Shown here: positions 29,997 to 41,102 of the stretch, one piece after another
Position numbering within the stretch: position 1 is the stretch's first letter
Layout of the letters: each line of letters opens with the position of its first letter
NCBI GenBank assembly: GCA_000818945.1
Contig: KN805426.1
Coordinates: 124,001-188,000 of the forward strand
Length of the DNA stretch: 64,000 nt
Origin: Schizochytrium sp. CCTCC M209059
Taxonomy: Eukaryota > Sar > Bigyra > Thraustochytrida > Thraustochytriidae
Direction: 5' to 3'
Notes under the pieces: generated by a model
Seen by the model: only the letters and a program-made list of their open reading frames with translations
What the model was told of the DNA's origin: nothing
Database searches by the model: none
Made by a program: the position numbers and the translations under genes

Positions 29997-32900
29997 ATGA
30001 GCAAAGTTTCCGCGCGTCCGCAGGACAATGTCAAGTCGCAAGACGTGCCATCATTCGACACTGAGAGCGAAGACCGTGTGCGCACTGCGCTATCGGGCGG
30101 TGATCGCCCCAGCGGACCATGCATTCTCTCGTCGGCAGGGCTTGGTCAACGACAGCTGCGCGCAGTCATGGTGAAAAACCTGAAAATGAAAAGGCGCAGA
30201 CCTCTCGAAACATTGATGGAGATTTTCTCCCCCATGCTCTTTGTTTTGGTCGTAGTCGCCTTCTTTAACATCTCAAAGATCAAAAACCACGAATCGACAA
30301 TCTACGCCGCGCAGACCTATGACGTGGCGAAAATAGCTGACATCCTTCGTGACATCACCGTCGACTTTCCCGATACGGACAACGAACTTATTTCAGTCTT
30401 TGACCGAGTTGATGCGGTCCTCACTGAGGAGGGTATGCGCAATTTGCTAACCTTTGACGAGTTCGTCTGGATCCACCTCGCTCTTCGGAATACAATCGGC
30501 GCCGACCTTCTCGACACGGCCTCGGACTTGCTCAGCCGCGTGGGCGGCGGGCACTGGTGGAACCTCTTTCGATTAGGTCGAGTCATCATAAGTCCTAACA
30601 CGCCAGAGACACTGGCCTTTCGACAGTGGATGAATGAAACCTATCGCTATTGGCACCTGGTTGAGGGCGAGGTCTTCGACAGCCTGCAAGAAGCTGGAAG
30701 CTTCCGCGACTCGCTCAAAGAAGAGGAGCGCGAAGAGGCAGCAAATGGAGAGTCATCGAGTTCCGGCACAGAAGCGATCTCCACTGCACGTGTGTGGGCT
30801 CACCTGCACTTTGATGAGCTCAACTTTGAGGACAACCGCTTTGAAGTGCGAATTCGTATGCAGCACTCTGTGCTCCCCGACACTGAGGAAACCATTCGGG
30901 AATTTTCGCGTAGCGTTGGCATGGACAGCAACAGGTATCAGTGGTCTGGCTTCCTCTCGCTCCAGCGCGCAGTTGAGCTTTTTGTTGCAAACCGAACGCA
31001 TGTGATTCATACCGACACCGAGTTCGAGGCCTTCGCGGGGCAGATGCTCTCGGCAGCGATGGCCTCTGCAAATCTTGACGATCCTAGGATGGGGTATACC
31101 GCGAAATATCTCGTTGGCGCCCTGTCTTCCTCGAATGCACTCTCTGCCATCAGTCACGAAGCGTTTTTCGACTTCGTTGAAGACATTTCTGGATTAAATA
31201 CCCTAATGGAAAACATGACGGTCAGCGCGTCGGATATCTCGGGCACGGTCATGAAGCTCCCGTCGCCGCCCTATGCTTTTTCGCTCGCGGACGACTGGAG
31301 CGCTCCCTTTCCGACGCTGGGTTGGGAAGTGTCGGAGTTCTACGAGAGATTTGGCTACATCACAGGTCTCATCATGGCCTGTGCCGTCGTGTATCCGGTT
31401 TCGCAGCTCATTCTTGTCATTGTCCAGGAAAAGGAGATCCGCATGAAGGAGATGATGAAGATCATGGGTCTTCGAGAGTGGGTCTTTCATGCGTCCTGGC
31501 TCATCACATATACAGTATTTTTCTTCATTCAGGCGCTCGCCCAGGCGGCGTACATCAGTAGCACAGTGTTTGCGAAGGCTGACTTTTCCCTCGTTTTGGT
31601 CTTCATCTTTCTCTTCAATATGACGCTCATCTCTCTGGCCTTCATCATATCAACCTTTTTCAATCGAGCCAAGCTTGCAAGTATGCTCGGTCCCCTCGTC
31701 GTCTTTTGCATGGTCGTCCCTGCGTACATTTTCACCTTTTATGAAACGTACCAATTCGTTCCTGTCAAAAAGGCGCTGTCATTGCTGGCGCCCACAGCCT
31801 ATGCGCTTGGATTGGATCGCATAATTGCCTACGAGCGCAACAGCATCGGACTCACCTGGCGCAATATGCACGACGGCAACATGCCCTTTAGCTTCACGCT
31901 CGGCATGCTCGTCTTTGACTTCTTCCTGTACTGCTTCATCGCCTGGTACCTGGACAAGGTTCTGCCCACCAAGTACGGCACTCATGAGAAGGCGTCATTC
32001 ATCCTGCGGCCATCGTATTGGAGCAGCACGTGTAGCGCCTGGGCCAAGAGGCTCTCGGGCGCCAGACGTCCTGGTGGTAACGACGTAACCAAAGAAGATG
32101 GGTCCATTGAGAAGCAGCTCGAGCGCGTGAGCACGTGGGACCCCAAGCAGCCATCTGTGGAAATCAAGAACCTCACCAAGATTTACGGCGGCGTCAAACG
32201 CAAGGTGGCGGTGCGAGGCATCAACCTTGAGATCATGCACGGTGAGGTAACCTGTTTGCTCGGTACCAATGGTGCTGGAAAATCGACGACGATCGCAATG
32301 CTTTCGGGCCTCTATGACATTACGAGCGGCGACTCTTACATTTATGGCGATTCGATCGTGCGCGACATTTCCTCTGTGCGCAAAATCATGGGCGTTTGCC
32401 CGCAGCATAACGTGCTGTACCCGGATCTCACCGTACGCGAGCATCTCGAATTCTTTGCTGCGCTCAAAGGTATCAAGACCGACTATATCGATCGGGAGGT
32501 GTATAACATGGTCAATGACTGCGAGCTTGCCGACAAGGTCGACGTGCAAACGCGAAAGCTTTCTGGAGGTCAAAAGCGAAAGCTTAGTCTGGCCATCTCT
32601 CTTATCGGCGACAGCAAGGTCGTTTTCCTTGACGAGCCAAGTGCCGGTATGGACGTCCAGAGCCGGCGTTCCATGATGGGTCTCTTGCTTCGGCACAAGC
32701 GTGATCGTACCATCATTCTCACCACGCATCATCTCGAAGAGGCAGATCTCCTTGGTGACCGCGTGGCGATCATGAAAGATGGCAGCATTGCTTGCGTCGG
32801 CTCGCCCCTCGAACTCAAGCTCAAGTATGGCCTGGGCTATGTGATGGTCATGACGAAGAAGGATCACGCAAATAAAAACGTCGACCGTCTTTGCGCATTT

Positions 32901-35900
32901 GTGAAGAAGATGGTGCCTTCCGCCAAGCTGCTCACGAATTCGGCTGGAGAGGTTTCCTTTCAGCTCCCGTCAAGCGAGAATAAGGCCCTGATCGAGCTCT
33001 TTTCCCAGATTGAACCCCGCCTCGCAGAGTTCAATATCAACAGTTACGGCATCGCGATGACATCACTCGAAGATGTTTTCCTTTCCGTGGCCGAACAAAG
33101 TGAAAGCGAGCCCACGCCGAAAAAAGACCTTTTGGACGCGGCAGCGATCAATCCCGCGGGCACGCCTAAACACGCAAGTGAAGACGCGGTGACGCAATTT
33201 GCTCGAGGACAAACGCTTTCTTCTAATCGTGACTGGGATGTTGAGGCTGGCGAGGTCTCGTATCGTGCACAGCTTTGGCAGGTCATCAGGAAGCGCATCA
33301 TTGCGCTTCGACGTGATCGCGGATCCATCTTTCACGAGATCTTCATGCCTCTCATCGTTGTCACCTCGGTGCTCTTCATTCTTTCCATCAAGCCCCAAGG
33401 AGCAGGTCCACCCCTCGAGCTGTCTGCGTCAGAAATGCTGAAAGACTTCAATTTTAAGACCAAGATCAATCATGCCAACACGGACGCCTCTTGGCTGATC
33501 ACTGACCTGGACCCGACCTCTGCAAAGCTACCCGAAGCCTTTAATTTTGCGCGCGTCGACGAGAGCGATCCGGAGAGTAGCATGACATCCGAATACTTTC
33601 CTGGCTACTTGTCGCTCTTTGATCATGATTGTGACACGAGTATCTGTCTTTCGTGGCGTAATTTGTTTGAGCAGCAAGAAATGGCCAAGCGAGAACGCTT
33701 TTCGGACATTGACGTCAAGCACAGAATGCTAGAAATGTGCTCGTACCGGATTGGCGACAGCGCATATTTTCCGATGAACCTGGGGGATATCGCAGGGTTT
33801 TCAGAGAGGGATCGTGAGTCAATTCTTTTCTGGGCAGCAAATGAACTGCAAGTGGATCCAGGAAATGTTGCGCAGGCACGGTTTCTTGCTCTCATTGACA
33901 AGCAGCTTTCAGCTTTTCTCGACACTCCGTTGGTGGGTACCGCACTCGATGGCGGTGAGACGGCCAAGGACTTTGCATCCTGGTTCGAGAATGTTCTCGA
34001 TCAAAGCATTTCTGGAGGTGACTGGTCTGTCGACAGCAGCATCTTTCCCTCATCGTCTGCGATCGCTACTGTGCAAGCATGGGTGATCAAAAGCGTTGTA
34101 TCGCTTGGCGAGAGCGGGTTGCTGCAGGATGCGATCGTGCAACTCGATGGCGTCAATGTGACAGATCTTTTATTTGGATTCTCAGCGGCTGATACCTTGC
34201 CTCTGGTATTTCAATTGGCCGTAAGCGAAGACGCTGGCTTTGCAGGCGATATCTTGTCAAGTCTGCTTCCCGAGAACTCGACCTTGGGGACCGCAGAAGT
34301 TCTGGACGAGGTGCTCGATCTGGTCAGAGATAGCATCAATGGCACTGACCTGAATATGACCATTGCCAATCTCACCATCGAGGATCTCAGGGAGATTCTT
34401 AACGATGAAGGGGATCGGTACTTTCGAGCACGCGCTTGCGCGGCCAACGTTACATTGGCAAACATCAGGGACGCATTTGGCATCGACAACTTTACCGAAA
34501 CCTTTGGCATCGCTGTGAATCTCACGGACTACGAAGACGAGAATATTTTGTGCAGAGCCGTGCAGGAGGGCAACGTGAACTTTACTATGGCAGTTCTGTA
34601 CCTGGAAGACTTTGGCTTTAGTGAGAACATTGACCTGGACCTGACCGAGGTTCTGAAGGGCTACATACCGTCATCGTTGAGCTTTTCTTCCATTTTCAGT
34701 GGTGACATCTCATTGGGGGGGCTCAATCTAGGAGACCTTCTTGACAGTGCTAGTCTTTTTGAAGACGGCTTTGTCTGGGTAAGGATTCCATCCATCGAGG
34801 GCCGGACGATGCGCGAAATCTTGGGTCTCTTGGGCCTTGATCTAGGCTTCGAGGTGGAAGGCGACACAGGCTTGCTGTCAAATTGGATTTCGGGATTCAG
34901 CTTTGGCAGCGTTGCTTCAAATTTAACCATCGGGACGCTCGTGGGCAGTGAACTGCTAAACGTGACGATTCCTATTCCAATGTCGTCACTTTTTACATCC
35001 GCTTCAGGTCACGCCAAGGCAGTCTGTCTCAAGGAGATGGCCGAGGCGCGTCTACGCACCAAAACGCGCGATCCGAACGCGAGCTTCAAAGTGTGGAATC
35101 ACCCCTTTGAGACGATGATGAAAGAGAATGTGAGGCGCGTTGTCTGGCTTGCGTTTTTCGCTGTACTCTTCACCCTGGTCCCCTTTTGCTATAATCCCGC
35201 GTGCTACGGCATGCACGCCGTGCAGGAGCGCGTTTCGCACGCCAAGCATTTGCTTTTTGTAAGCGGGCTTGGGTACAAGACGTACTGGCTCGGGAATCTC
35301 ATCTTCGACTTTGCGTGCTACATGATTGTGGCACTGTGGACACTCTTTTGCTTTGCCGCCTCCGGGGCCATCGACTTTGCTGACAGCACTTCCGCGGTTG
35401 CATATGGAACGTCTTGCCTCTTCCTCGCCTATGGATTAGCGGCCATCCCGCAGGCCTACTGTCTCTCTTTTCTTTTTAGTGATGACAGCACGGCGCAAAT
35501 TGTGATTTCGCTCTTCAATTTTATCACGGGATGGATGTTCACAGTGACGGCTGTCTCGCTGGACATTTACGGGCTCTTCGAGGTTGGAGCGAGCGTGCGC
35601 AGGATCTTTCGCTGGTTTCCTGCCTTTAACCTGGGCGAAGGTCTCATTGCAGCAACGGAGGAATCCATTACTCGCACGATTCTCGAGGACGAGACGCAAT
35701 GGGATGTCTTTGCTTGGGAGTTCGTGGGCCGCAATTTGGTCGTCTTGTGCCTGCTGTCGCTCTTCTACTTTGGTCTTCTCGTCTTGATCGAGTGGTTGAT
35801 GGGCAATGTGCGTGTGAGCAAGTCACTCGGTAAGATGTTGCGCGGCGTCACCAAGTACCGTACCAAGCGTCAAAACAAGTCGTCCATCATGCCTATGCAT

Positions 35901-37364
35901 GTGGCGGATCGCGCGGATGACCTTCGCGAGGAGGTGGCGAACAACGAGCCTGTCTATCAGTTCAGTGACGACGAGGACGAGGACGAGGGATCCAGCAAGG
36001 CCTCTTCAATCGAGGGACAATCCTCGTCTGGTATCAAACTCGACCAGCTCTATGCCGGCGTACAGTCCTCGGTAGCCCCCGAGTCTTCCGGTGCGCTTGA
36101 ACAGTACGATCTTGACAACATCGGCCAGGATGAGATCATGGAAGACGCAGCAAGCCAAAAGGTGACCAAAGGAGGCGTTCTTCGGCGCATGGACCAGGCT
36201 GGCGCTGAAGGCTTCGAATTTGAGCCCCATCAGCGCAAGGGGGGCAAAAAGCAACGGCGCACACGCTACATCTTTGACGAGGACGAAGATGTACGCAGCG
36301 AACGGCATCGCGTTTTCCAGAGCGGGGCCGGGGACATTTTGCAGCTGCGCTTTTTGCGCAAGGTTTTTGCTAACGTTCTCACAGGAAAGAAACACGTTGC
36401 GGTCCGCCAACTGTCATTGGGCATCAAGCCTGGCGAATGCTTTGGTTTTCTTGGGACGAACGGCGCAGGCAAGACTACGACAATGAAAATGATCACACGC
36501 GAGAGTTTTCCTAGTGAGGGAAAGATTCTTTTGCGCGGCAAGTCCATCTTTCACTACAGCTCGAGCCGCGACATCGGGTATTGCCCTCAGTTTGACGCGC
36601 TCTTTCCGCGCCTTACTGCGACGGAGCATTTGCAGATCTATGCGAATATCAAGGGTGTTCCAGCGCAGCACATTGATAACGTCGTGGAACATCTCCTCGA
36701 TGCATGCGATCTTAGACCTTTTGCGCACGTCATTTCCTCGACATATTCGGGCGGAACGAAGCGCAAGCTTTCCATCGCGCTCGCACTCCTTGGCAAGCCA
36801 GACGTGATCCTGCTCGATGAGCCGAGCGCTGGGGTAGACCCCGCGGCGCGACGACGCATTTGGGAGATCATTTGCAGCTCAATGAGCGAGTCGCGTAGCA
36901 TTGTCCTCACGAGCCATTCCATGGAGGAATGCGAAGCGCTGTGCGACCGCGTTAGCATCATGGCCGGTGGCGTTATGCGCTGCATCGGCCCGTCGCTGCA
37001 TTTGAAGAAGCGCTTTTGCTCGGGATATGAGGTTCAGATTCGAGCTAATACCTTGCAGGACTGCGTGCGAGCTTCGGGCTACATTCAGACGTACATGAAG
37101 GCGACAATCAAGGAACAGTACGGCCCGCAGGCGACCTTGAGCATTCCTTTTGAAGGAATGTCGCTGTCGCTCATTTTCAAGACGCTCGAGAAGAATCGCG
37201 AGAGCTGGGGCTTATCCTCGTATGGCGTATCGCAGGCATCCCTAGAGCAGGTGTTTATAAACATTGCCAGCAAGTACAATATCCCGCAGCGTGTGCAAGT
37301 CGAGAGGTCGTCGCGAACTCTTCAAGGCGGAAGCTCCTCTCGTATGTTTGGGTTGTTCCGGTAA
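29997..37364 (+). CDS. Full-size ABC transporter, subfamily A
   Basis: 2455 residues, single exon, from the ATG at 29997. The order is ABCA-typical. One membrane helix lies near residue 80-100 and is followed by a large lumenal loop. A block of helices spans about 450-640. NBD1 has Walker A GTNGAGKST near 756, signature LSGGQKRKLSLA near 855 and Walker B VVFLDEPSAGMD. After a second membrane helix comes a very large second lumenal loop (about 1140-1690, with many N-X-S/T sites). The second helix block spans about 1705-1950. An acidic linker (SDDEDEDEGSS) leads to NBD2 with Walker A near 2153 and signature YSGGTKRKLSIAL. Both nucleotide-binding sites look competent. ABCA proteins move phospholipids or sterols across membranes; the cargo here is unknown. 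Length matches ABCA1/2/12-size proteins. Confidence 0.96.
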   Translation: MSKVSARPQDNVKSQDVPSFDTESEDRVRTALSGGDRPSGPCILSSAGLGQRQLRAVMVKNLKMKRRRPLETLMEIFSPMLFVLVVVAFFNISKIKNHESTIYAAQTYDVAKIADILRDITVDFPDTDNELISVFDRVDAVLTEEGMRNLLTFDEFVWIHLALRNTIGADLLDTASDLLSRVGGGHWWNLFRLGRVIISPNTPETLAFRQWMNETYRYWHLVEGEVFDSLQEAGSFRDSLKEEEREEAANGESSSSGTEAISTARVWAHLHFDELNFEDNRFEVRIRMQHSVLPDTEETIREFSRSVGMDSNRYQWSGFLSLQRAVELFVANRTHVIHTDTEFEAFAGQMLSAAMASANLDDPRMGYTAKYLVGALSSSNALSAISHEAFFDFVEDISGLNTLMENMTVSASDISGTVMKLPSPPYAFSLADDWSAPFPTLGWEVSEFYERFGYITGLIMACAVVYPVSQLILVIVQEKEIRMKEMMKIMGLREWVFHASWLITYTVFFFIQALAQAAYISSTVFAKADFSLVLVFIFLFNMTLISLAFIISTFFNRAKLASMLGPLVVFCMVVPAYIFTFYETYQFVPVKKALSLLAPTAYALGLDRIIAYERNSIGLTWRNMHDGNMPFSFTLGMLVFDFFLYCFIAWYLDKVLPTKYGTHEKASFILRPSYWSSTCSAWAKRLSGARRPGGNDVTKEDGSIEKQLERVSTWDPKQPSVEIKNLTKIYGGVKRKVAVRGINLEIMHGEVTCLLGTNGAGKSTTIAMLSGLYDITSGDSYIYGDSIVRDISSVRKIMGVCPQHNVLYPDLTVREHLEFFAALKGIKTDYIDREVYNMVNDCELADKVDVQTRKLSGGQKRKLSLAISLIGDSKVVFLDEPSAGMDVQSRRSMMGLLLRHKRDRTIILTTHHLEEADLLGDRVAIMKDGSIACVGSPLELKLKYGLGYVMVMTKKDHANKNVDRLCAFVKKMVPSAKLLTNSAGEVSFQLPSSENKALIELFSQIEPRLAEFNINSYGIAMTSLEDVFLSVAEQSESEPTPKKDLLDAAAINPAGTPKHASEDAVTQFARGQTLSSNRDWDVEAGEVSYRAQLWQVIRKRIIALRRDRGSIFHEIFMPLIVVTSVLFILSIKPQGAGPPLELSASEMLKDFNFKTKINHANTDASWLITDLDPTSAKLPEAFNFARVDESDPESSMTSEYFPGYLSLFDHDCDTSICLSWRNLFEQQEMAKRERFSDIDVKHRMLEMCSYRIGDSAYFPMNLGDIAGFSERDRESILFWAANELQVDPGNVAQARFLALIDKQLSAFLDTPLVGTALDGGETAKDFASWFENVLDQSISGGDWSVDSSIFPSSSAIATVQAWVIKSVVSLGESGLLQDAIVQLDGVNVTDLLFGFSAADTLPLVFQLAVSEDAGFAGDILSSLLPENSTLGTAEVLDEVLDLVRDSINGTDLNMTIANLTIEDLREILNDEGDRYFRARACAANVTLANIRDAFGIDNFTETFGIAVNLTDYEDENILCRAVQEGNVNFTMAVLYLEDFGFSENIDLDLTEVLKGYIPSSLSFSSIFSGDISLGGLNLGDLLDSASLFEDGFVWVRIPSIEGRTMREILGLLGLDLGFEVEGDTGLLSNWISGFSFGSVASNLTIGTLVGSELLNVTIPIPMSSLFTSASGHAKAVCLKEMAEARLRTKTRDPNASFKVWNHPFETMMKENVRRVVWLAFFAVLFTLVPFCYNPACYGMHAVQERVSHAKHLLFVSGLGYKTYWLGNLIFDFACYMIVALWTLFCFAASGAIDFADSTSAVAYGTSCLFLAYGLAAIPQAYCLSFLFSDDSTAQIVISLFNFITGWMFTVTAVSLDIYGLFEVGASVRRIFRWFPAFNLGEGLIAATEESITRTILEDETQWDVFAWEFVGRNLVVLCLLSLFYFGLLVLIEWLMGNVRVSKSLGKMLRGVTKYRTKRQNKSSIMPMHVADRADDLREEVANNEPVYQFSDDEDEDEGSSKASSIEGQSSSGIKLDQLYAGVQSSVAPESSGALEQYDLDNIGQDEIMEDAASQKVTKGGVLRRMDQAGAEGFEFEPHQRKGGKKQRRTRYIFDEDEDVRSERHRVFQSGAGDILQLRFLRKVFANVLTGKKHVAVRQLSLGIKPGECFGFLGTNGAGKTTTMKMITRESFPSEGKILLRGKSIFHYSSSRDIGYCPQFDALFPRLTATEHLQIYANIKGVPAQHIDNVVEHLLDACDLRPFAHVISSTYSGGTKRKLSIALALLGKPDVILLDEPSAGVDPAARRRIWEIICSSMSESRSIVLTSHSMEECEALCDRVSIMAGGVMRCIGPSLHLKKRFCSGYEVQIRANTLQDCVRASGYIQTYMKATIKEQYGPQATLSIPFEGMSLSLIFKTLEKNRESWGLSSYGVSQASLEQVFINIASKYNIPQRVQVERSSRTLQGGSSSRMFGLFR

Positions 37365-37938
37365 CTGACGGGAGAAGAAGATTAAAAGAAAAATTGGATA
37401 TATGTCCTGTCTTTATGGTGAAGAGAAGCTTTAGTTACGCACTCTCTGCAGAGGAAGCTTTTTGAAGTTTGAAGAAAGGTCGATCACCCAATCCCAAGCC
37501 TCAAGGCACTCAGCAGATGGATCGATAGTATATAATAAACAGATGACTCAGATTCGAGTCCAAGTTCTTTTCAAGCAAGACTACGATTTTTTTTTTAGAT
37601 GTCAAGGGTCGGGAAAGCGCAATAATAATGGGCGAGAACAGGTAAAAAGGCAGAAAAGCAACATCCCATTTTTCTCTCTCTCGCTATTCGTCAACGCACC
37701 TATGGAGTCCTATTTGAAAGCAAACAACCCAACACGAACAGTCCCTTCTTCTTTGCGCTCAACATCGATTTCGGGACGAAGCATGACAAATTTACGCTTA
37801 TGCACGCGGCCGCAAAAAAAAAACCTCTGCGTTGCCGTGGTCGTCATCATCTTCGCCACCACCACCACCATTATCTTATCATCATCATCATCATCATCAT
37901 CATCATCGGGACCAAGCTATCCTTATTGTGTAGGGGAT
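37365..37938. other. Convergent intergenic with ATC microsatellite
   Basis: Between ABCA (plus) and the MPP subunit (minus). An ACC/ATC trinucleotide run fills 37857-37908. No gene seen. Confidence 0.5.
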
Positions 37939-39378
37939 TTACTTGAACTTGTTGGCGACAGCGTCGTAGCTGGGCACAGCGGAAACGTCGCCAAAGCTGG
38001 CAATGGTGGCGGCGGACTTGAGGCACTTCTGCGCGGCCTTCTGGAGGATCTCCGGGGTGACAGCGTCGATACGCTTGCAGAGGTCGGCGGCGGACTCGTG
38101 CTTGCCGTAGGTGAGGATCTGGCGGCCAATGTCCTCGAAGAGCACCTGCCTTGACTCGAGCTTCATGAGAACAGAGGACTTGAGCTGGTTCTTGGCGCGC
38201 TCAGTCTCCTCGGCCGTCGGCGCCTTGCTGGCGGCATCGAGGAGCTCGCCGGCCATGACATCAACAAGGCGGCCAGCATCCTGTGGTGCGCAAGTACCGT
38301 AGATGCCCAAAAGGCCACCGTCGTTGTACATGCAGTTAAAGGCAGTAGCCGAGTCGACCCACTGGTGCTTGATGAGCACGTTGGTGTAGAGACGAGAATA
38401 CATGCCCTTGCCCGGGCCGCCGGCCGAGAAGGAGCCACCACCGCCGAGAAGCATGTGCAGGGTGCACACGTCGACGAGGTCGTCCGACTTCCAGCCACCG
38501 GCGTCGAAGACGAGGGTGACGTGCGTGAGCGGCGAGTCCGCGGACTGGCGGCGCTCACCACCGCGGTACTTGGCGGTCTCAGTGATGGGGTCGACGCCGT
38601 TGGCGGGCTTGGTGGGCAGGTCCTCAAAGTACTTGCTAGCCAGGTCAACGAGGCGGTCGTGCTCCACGCCGGCGGCGCTCAGAACCATGCGCGGGGCAGT
38701 AAAGTGGGTCTGGAGGTAAGCGCGGAGGTCATCCTCGCCGAGCTTGGAGAGGTTGCGCTCAGGGCACCAGAGGGAGCGGCCGAGAGGGGTCTCCGAGCCG
38801 TAGGCGGCCTCGTGGAGGAGCTCGGTAAGGACCGACTGGGCGTTGGCCTCCATGTTCTCGAGGTCGTAGCCGATCACCTTGCGCTGCTCGTCAATGTCCC
38901 AGGGGGCGAGCTTGGGGCGCACGATGGTGTCCGAGAGAATATCCACGGCATTCTCCACGTAGTCGCGGAGGCACTCGCCCTGGAAGATCATGAACTCGCG
39001 GGCGCTGGCGGCTGCCATCTGGCCGCCAATGTCCTCAATGTCGCGGACGAGGCGGAGGTGCGAGCGGTTCTCAGTGCTCTTGAAGGCCATGTGCTCCATG
39101 AGGTGGCTGACGCCGTTGTTGGCGTCAGTCTCGTACCGCGAGCCGGCATCAACAAACATGCCGAGGGCGGTCACCTGGCCAAAGGTCTCCTCCGAGGCGA
39201 CGCGAAGGCCGTTCGGGAGGGTGGTGACCTTGGTCTCGGGCTTGGTCTTGTTCGACGCCGGGGTAAGCTCTGGCATGCCGGGGAACTCGACATCGAGGCT
39301 GGGCTGGCTCGCCAGGCCGCGGATGTTCATGCCAAGCACCTTGCGCGCCGCAGCGCGGCCGGAGGTCACGGAGAGCAT
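37939..39378 (-). CDS. Mitochondrial processing peptidase, alpha-like subunit
   Basis: 479 residues from the ATG at 39378, the first Met of a typical transit peptide (LSVTSGRAAARKVLG). Earlier in-frame Met codons precede low-complexity sequence. The glycine-rich substrate loop GGGGSFSAGGPGKG (about 312-325) and the end FGDVSAVPSYD are signatures of the alpha subunit, as is VLMKLESRQVLFEDIGRQIL. Unusually, the zinc motif reads HLMEH (His92, Glu95, His96), which is intact as in the beta subunit; alpha subunits normally have lost it. The third ligand position, 76 residues after His96, is Asp172 instead of Glu. MPP removes presequences from imported matrix proteins. The product is best described as alpha-type with a near-complete catalytic motif. 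Confidence 0.93.
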   Translation of the reverse strand: MLSVTSGRAAARKVLGMNIRGLASQPSLDVEFPGMPELTPASNKTKPETKVTTLPNGLRVASEETFGQVTALGMFVDAGSRYETDANNGVSHLMEHMAFKSTENRSHLRLVRDIEDIGGQMAAASAREFMIFQGECLRDYVENAVDILSDTIVRPKLAPWDIDEQRKVIGYDLENMEANAQSVLTELLHEAAYGSETPLGRSLWCPERNLSKLGEDDLRAYLQTHFTAPRMVLSAAGVEHDRLVDLASKYFEDLPTKPANGVDPITETAKYRGGERRQSADSPLTHVTLVFDAGGWKSDDLVDVCTLHMLLGGGGSFSAGGPGKGMYSRLYTNVLIKHQWVDSATAFNCMYNDGGLLGIYGTCAPQDAGRLVDVMAGELLDAASKAPTAEETERAKNQLKSSVLMKLESRQVLFEDIGRQILTYGKHESAADLCKRIDAVTPEILQKAAQKCLKSAATIASFGDVSAVPSYDAVANKFK

Positions 39379-41102
39379 CTTGCGAGGAGGTAGATAAAAG
39401 AGGTCGAAAGGGGCGGAGAAGGAGGAATACGAAAAGGGTGAAGGGGTCTGACGCCCTCCTGCCGCAACCGGGTCTACCTGTAGTTTGATCGAACGAAGTA
39501 AAGTGAAAGTGAAGCGAAGCGAACTGTCTGTCAGCTGATCAAACTCTTGCGTTTTTTCCCCATGTGGATCCATGCATGGATACATGCGTGTGGACATGTG
39601 GGTCCGCGCCCACCCCTTTCCTCTTGCACGTGCCTGACTCTCTCTCTCTCTCTCTCGCTCTGTATGTCATATATAATAGGAATTATCCTTCCCTTTGCAT
39701 CCTCTTCTCTTGTCGAATGCCATTCTTCTCCTTTCCTCTCTACTCGCCTGGTCGCGAGCGCGCACAAGCTTTGCGCTGTTTCGCTAGACGTGCGTGGCAG
39801 GTCCACGCTCAAGGTACTCCTCGTACTTTTACCATACGCTCAAAAGCACCCAAGCACGCCGACAAACGAACGCACGACTAGCAGAAGCAAGGCAAGGCAA
39901 GGCAAAACCAAGCAAGCAAGCCAGGAGGCTGCAGCCAGCCAGCCAACCAGCCAAAGCAAGGTTTTTCACGAGCTCCGCGTGCTCTGCACCTCTCCGCTTT
40001 CCGTCCCTCCCTCCCTCTCTCCCCCCCCCCGTCCCCGCGCGCAGCCCGAGCACGAGCACGAGCACGAGGTGCTTGCTGCAGCAAGCAGCACCCGCTGCGG
40101 CGCCATCTCATCATTCCCTTCGCTTCCCTGCACGCGCCTGCGCGCCGCCGCCGCACGCGGGGGCGGGCCGCGGGCGCGGCGCGNNNNNNNNNNNNNNNNN
40201 NNNNNNNNNNNNNNNNNNNNNNNNNNNNNNNNNNNNNNNNNNNNNNNNNNNNNNNNNNNNNNNNNNNNNNNNNNNNNNNNNNNNNNNNNNNNNNNNNNNN
40301 NNNNNNNNNNNNNNNNNNNNNNNNNNNNNNNNNNNNNNNNNNNNNNNNNNNNNNNNNNNNNNNNNNNNNNNNNNNNNNNNNNNNNNNNNNNNNNNNNNNN
40401 NNNNNNNNNNNNNNNNNNNNNNNNNNNNNNNNNNNNNNNNNNNNNNNNNNNNNNNNNNNNNNNNNNNNNNNNNNNNNNNNNNNNNNNNNNNNNNNNNNNN
40501 GTGAAGGGGGGCGAAGAGGGGGAGGGGCGCGGGGAGTTCGGGGGTGCACGCGGAGATCCGTTGATGGAATTGGGCGCCGGGAGAGGGTGTGCGCGCGGAG
40601 AGATCCCGGGAGCGCGCGGGAGAGGCGGTGGTGAGTGTCGGGAGGGGAGGAGGAGATGGAGATGGCACCGTGTGTCGGCGCGGGGCCGCCGATTAAGTAC
40701 ATGGTTTTCTTGCGGAGAATAATTAGCTCGATACGTACCTGAGGATAAGCAGTGAGGTAGCGGCTTCGGCAAGCTGGCGAAGAAGAAGAAGGAACGAGCA
40801 CGTTTTGTTTGCTCTGCTTTGGTCCCACGAGCCAGACGGATCTCTTATTGTGATTGTGTTTCTCGACAGGGTGCGTGCAAGGCCTTCTCTTGCTTGCTTG
40901 TAGGCACGTGCAGAGCGCCAAGGACAAGAACAAAAAAAGGAAAGGAAAGGCAACGTGAAGGGGGCGGGGGGGAGGGAGCGAAGCGCGAAGCGCGAAGAGC
41001 CTGCGCCGCTGCGCTAAGCCTGTAGAAGAATCGACTGCGCACTCGCTTGCTCTCTTGTTCGCGTGCGTCGCTGACCAAGGCAACGACCCGAAGAAGAAAA
41101 TC
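39379..41102. other. Intergenic region with assembly gap
   Basis: Between the MPP subunit and the coiled-coil gene (divergent). It holds a CT dinucleotide run (39637-39660), short GCAAG and CAGCCAGC repeats (39890-39960), the unknown bases 40184-40500 and GGGA-rich DNA after the gap. Promoters of both neighbours should lie here. A gene hidden by the gap cannot be excluded. Confidence 0.5.
40184..40500. other. Assembly gap, 317 N
   Basis: A run of N flanked by very GC-rich sequence (CGGGCGCGGCGCG before, GTGAAGGGGGG after), probably a sequencing failure in high-GC DNA. Confidence 1.

Noticed and set aside
38365..39393. 342-codon plus-strand frame opposite the MPP gene
   Set aside because: Antisense shadow of a strongly GC3-biased gene; Val/Leu/Gly/Glu-biased and no homology recognised.
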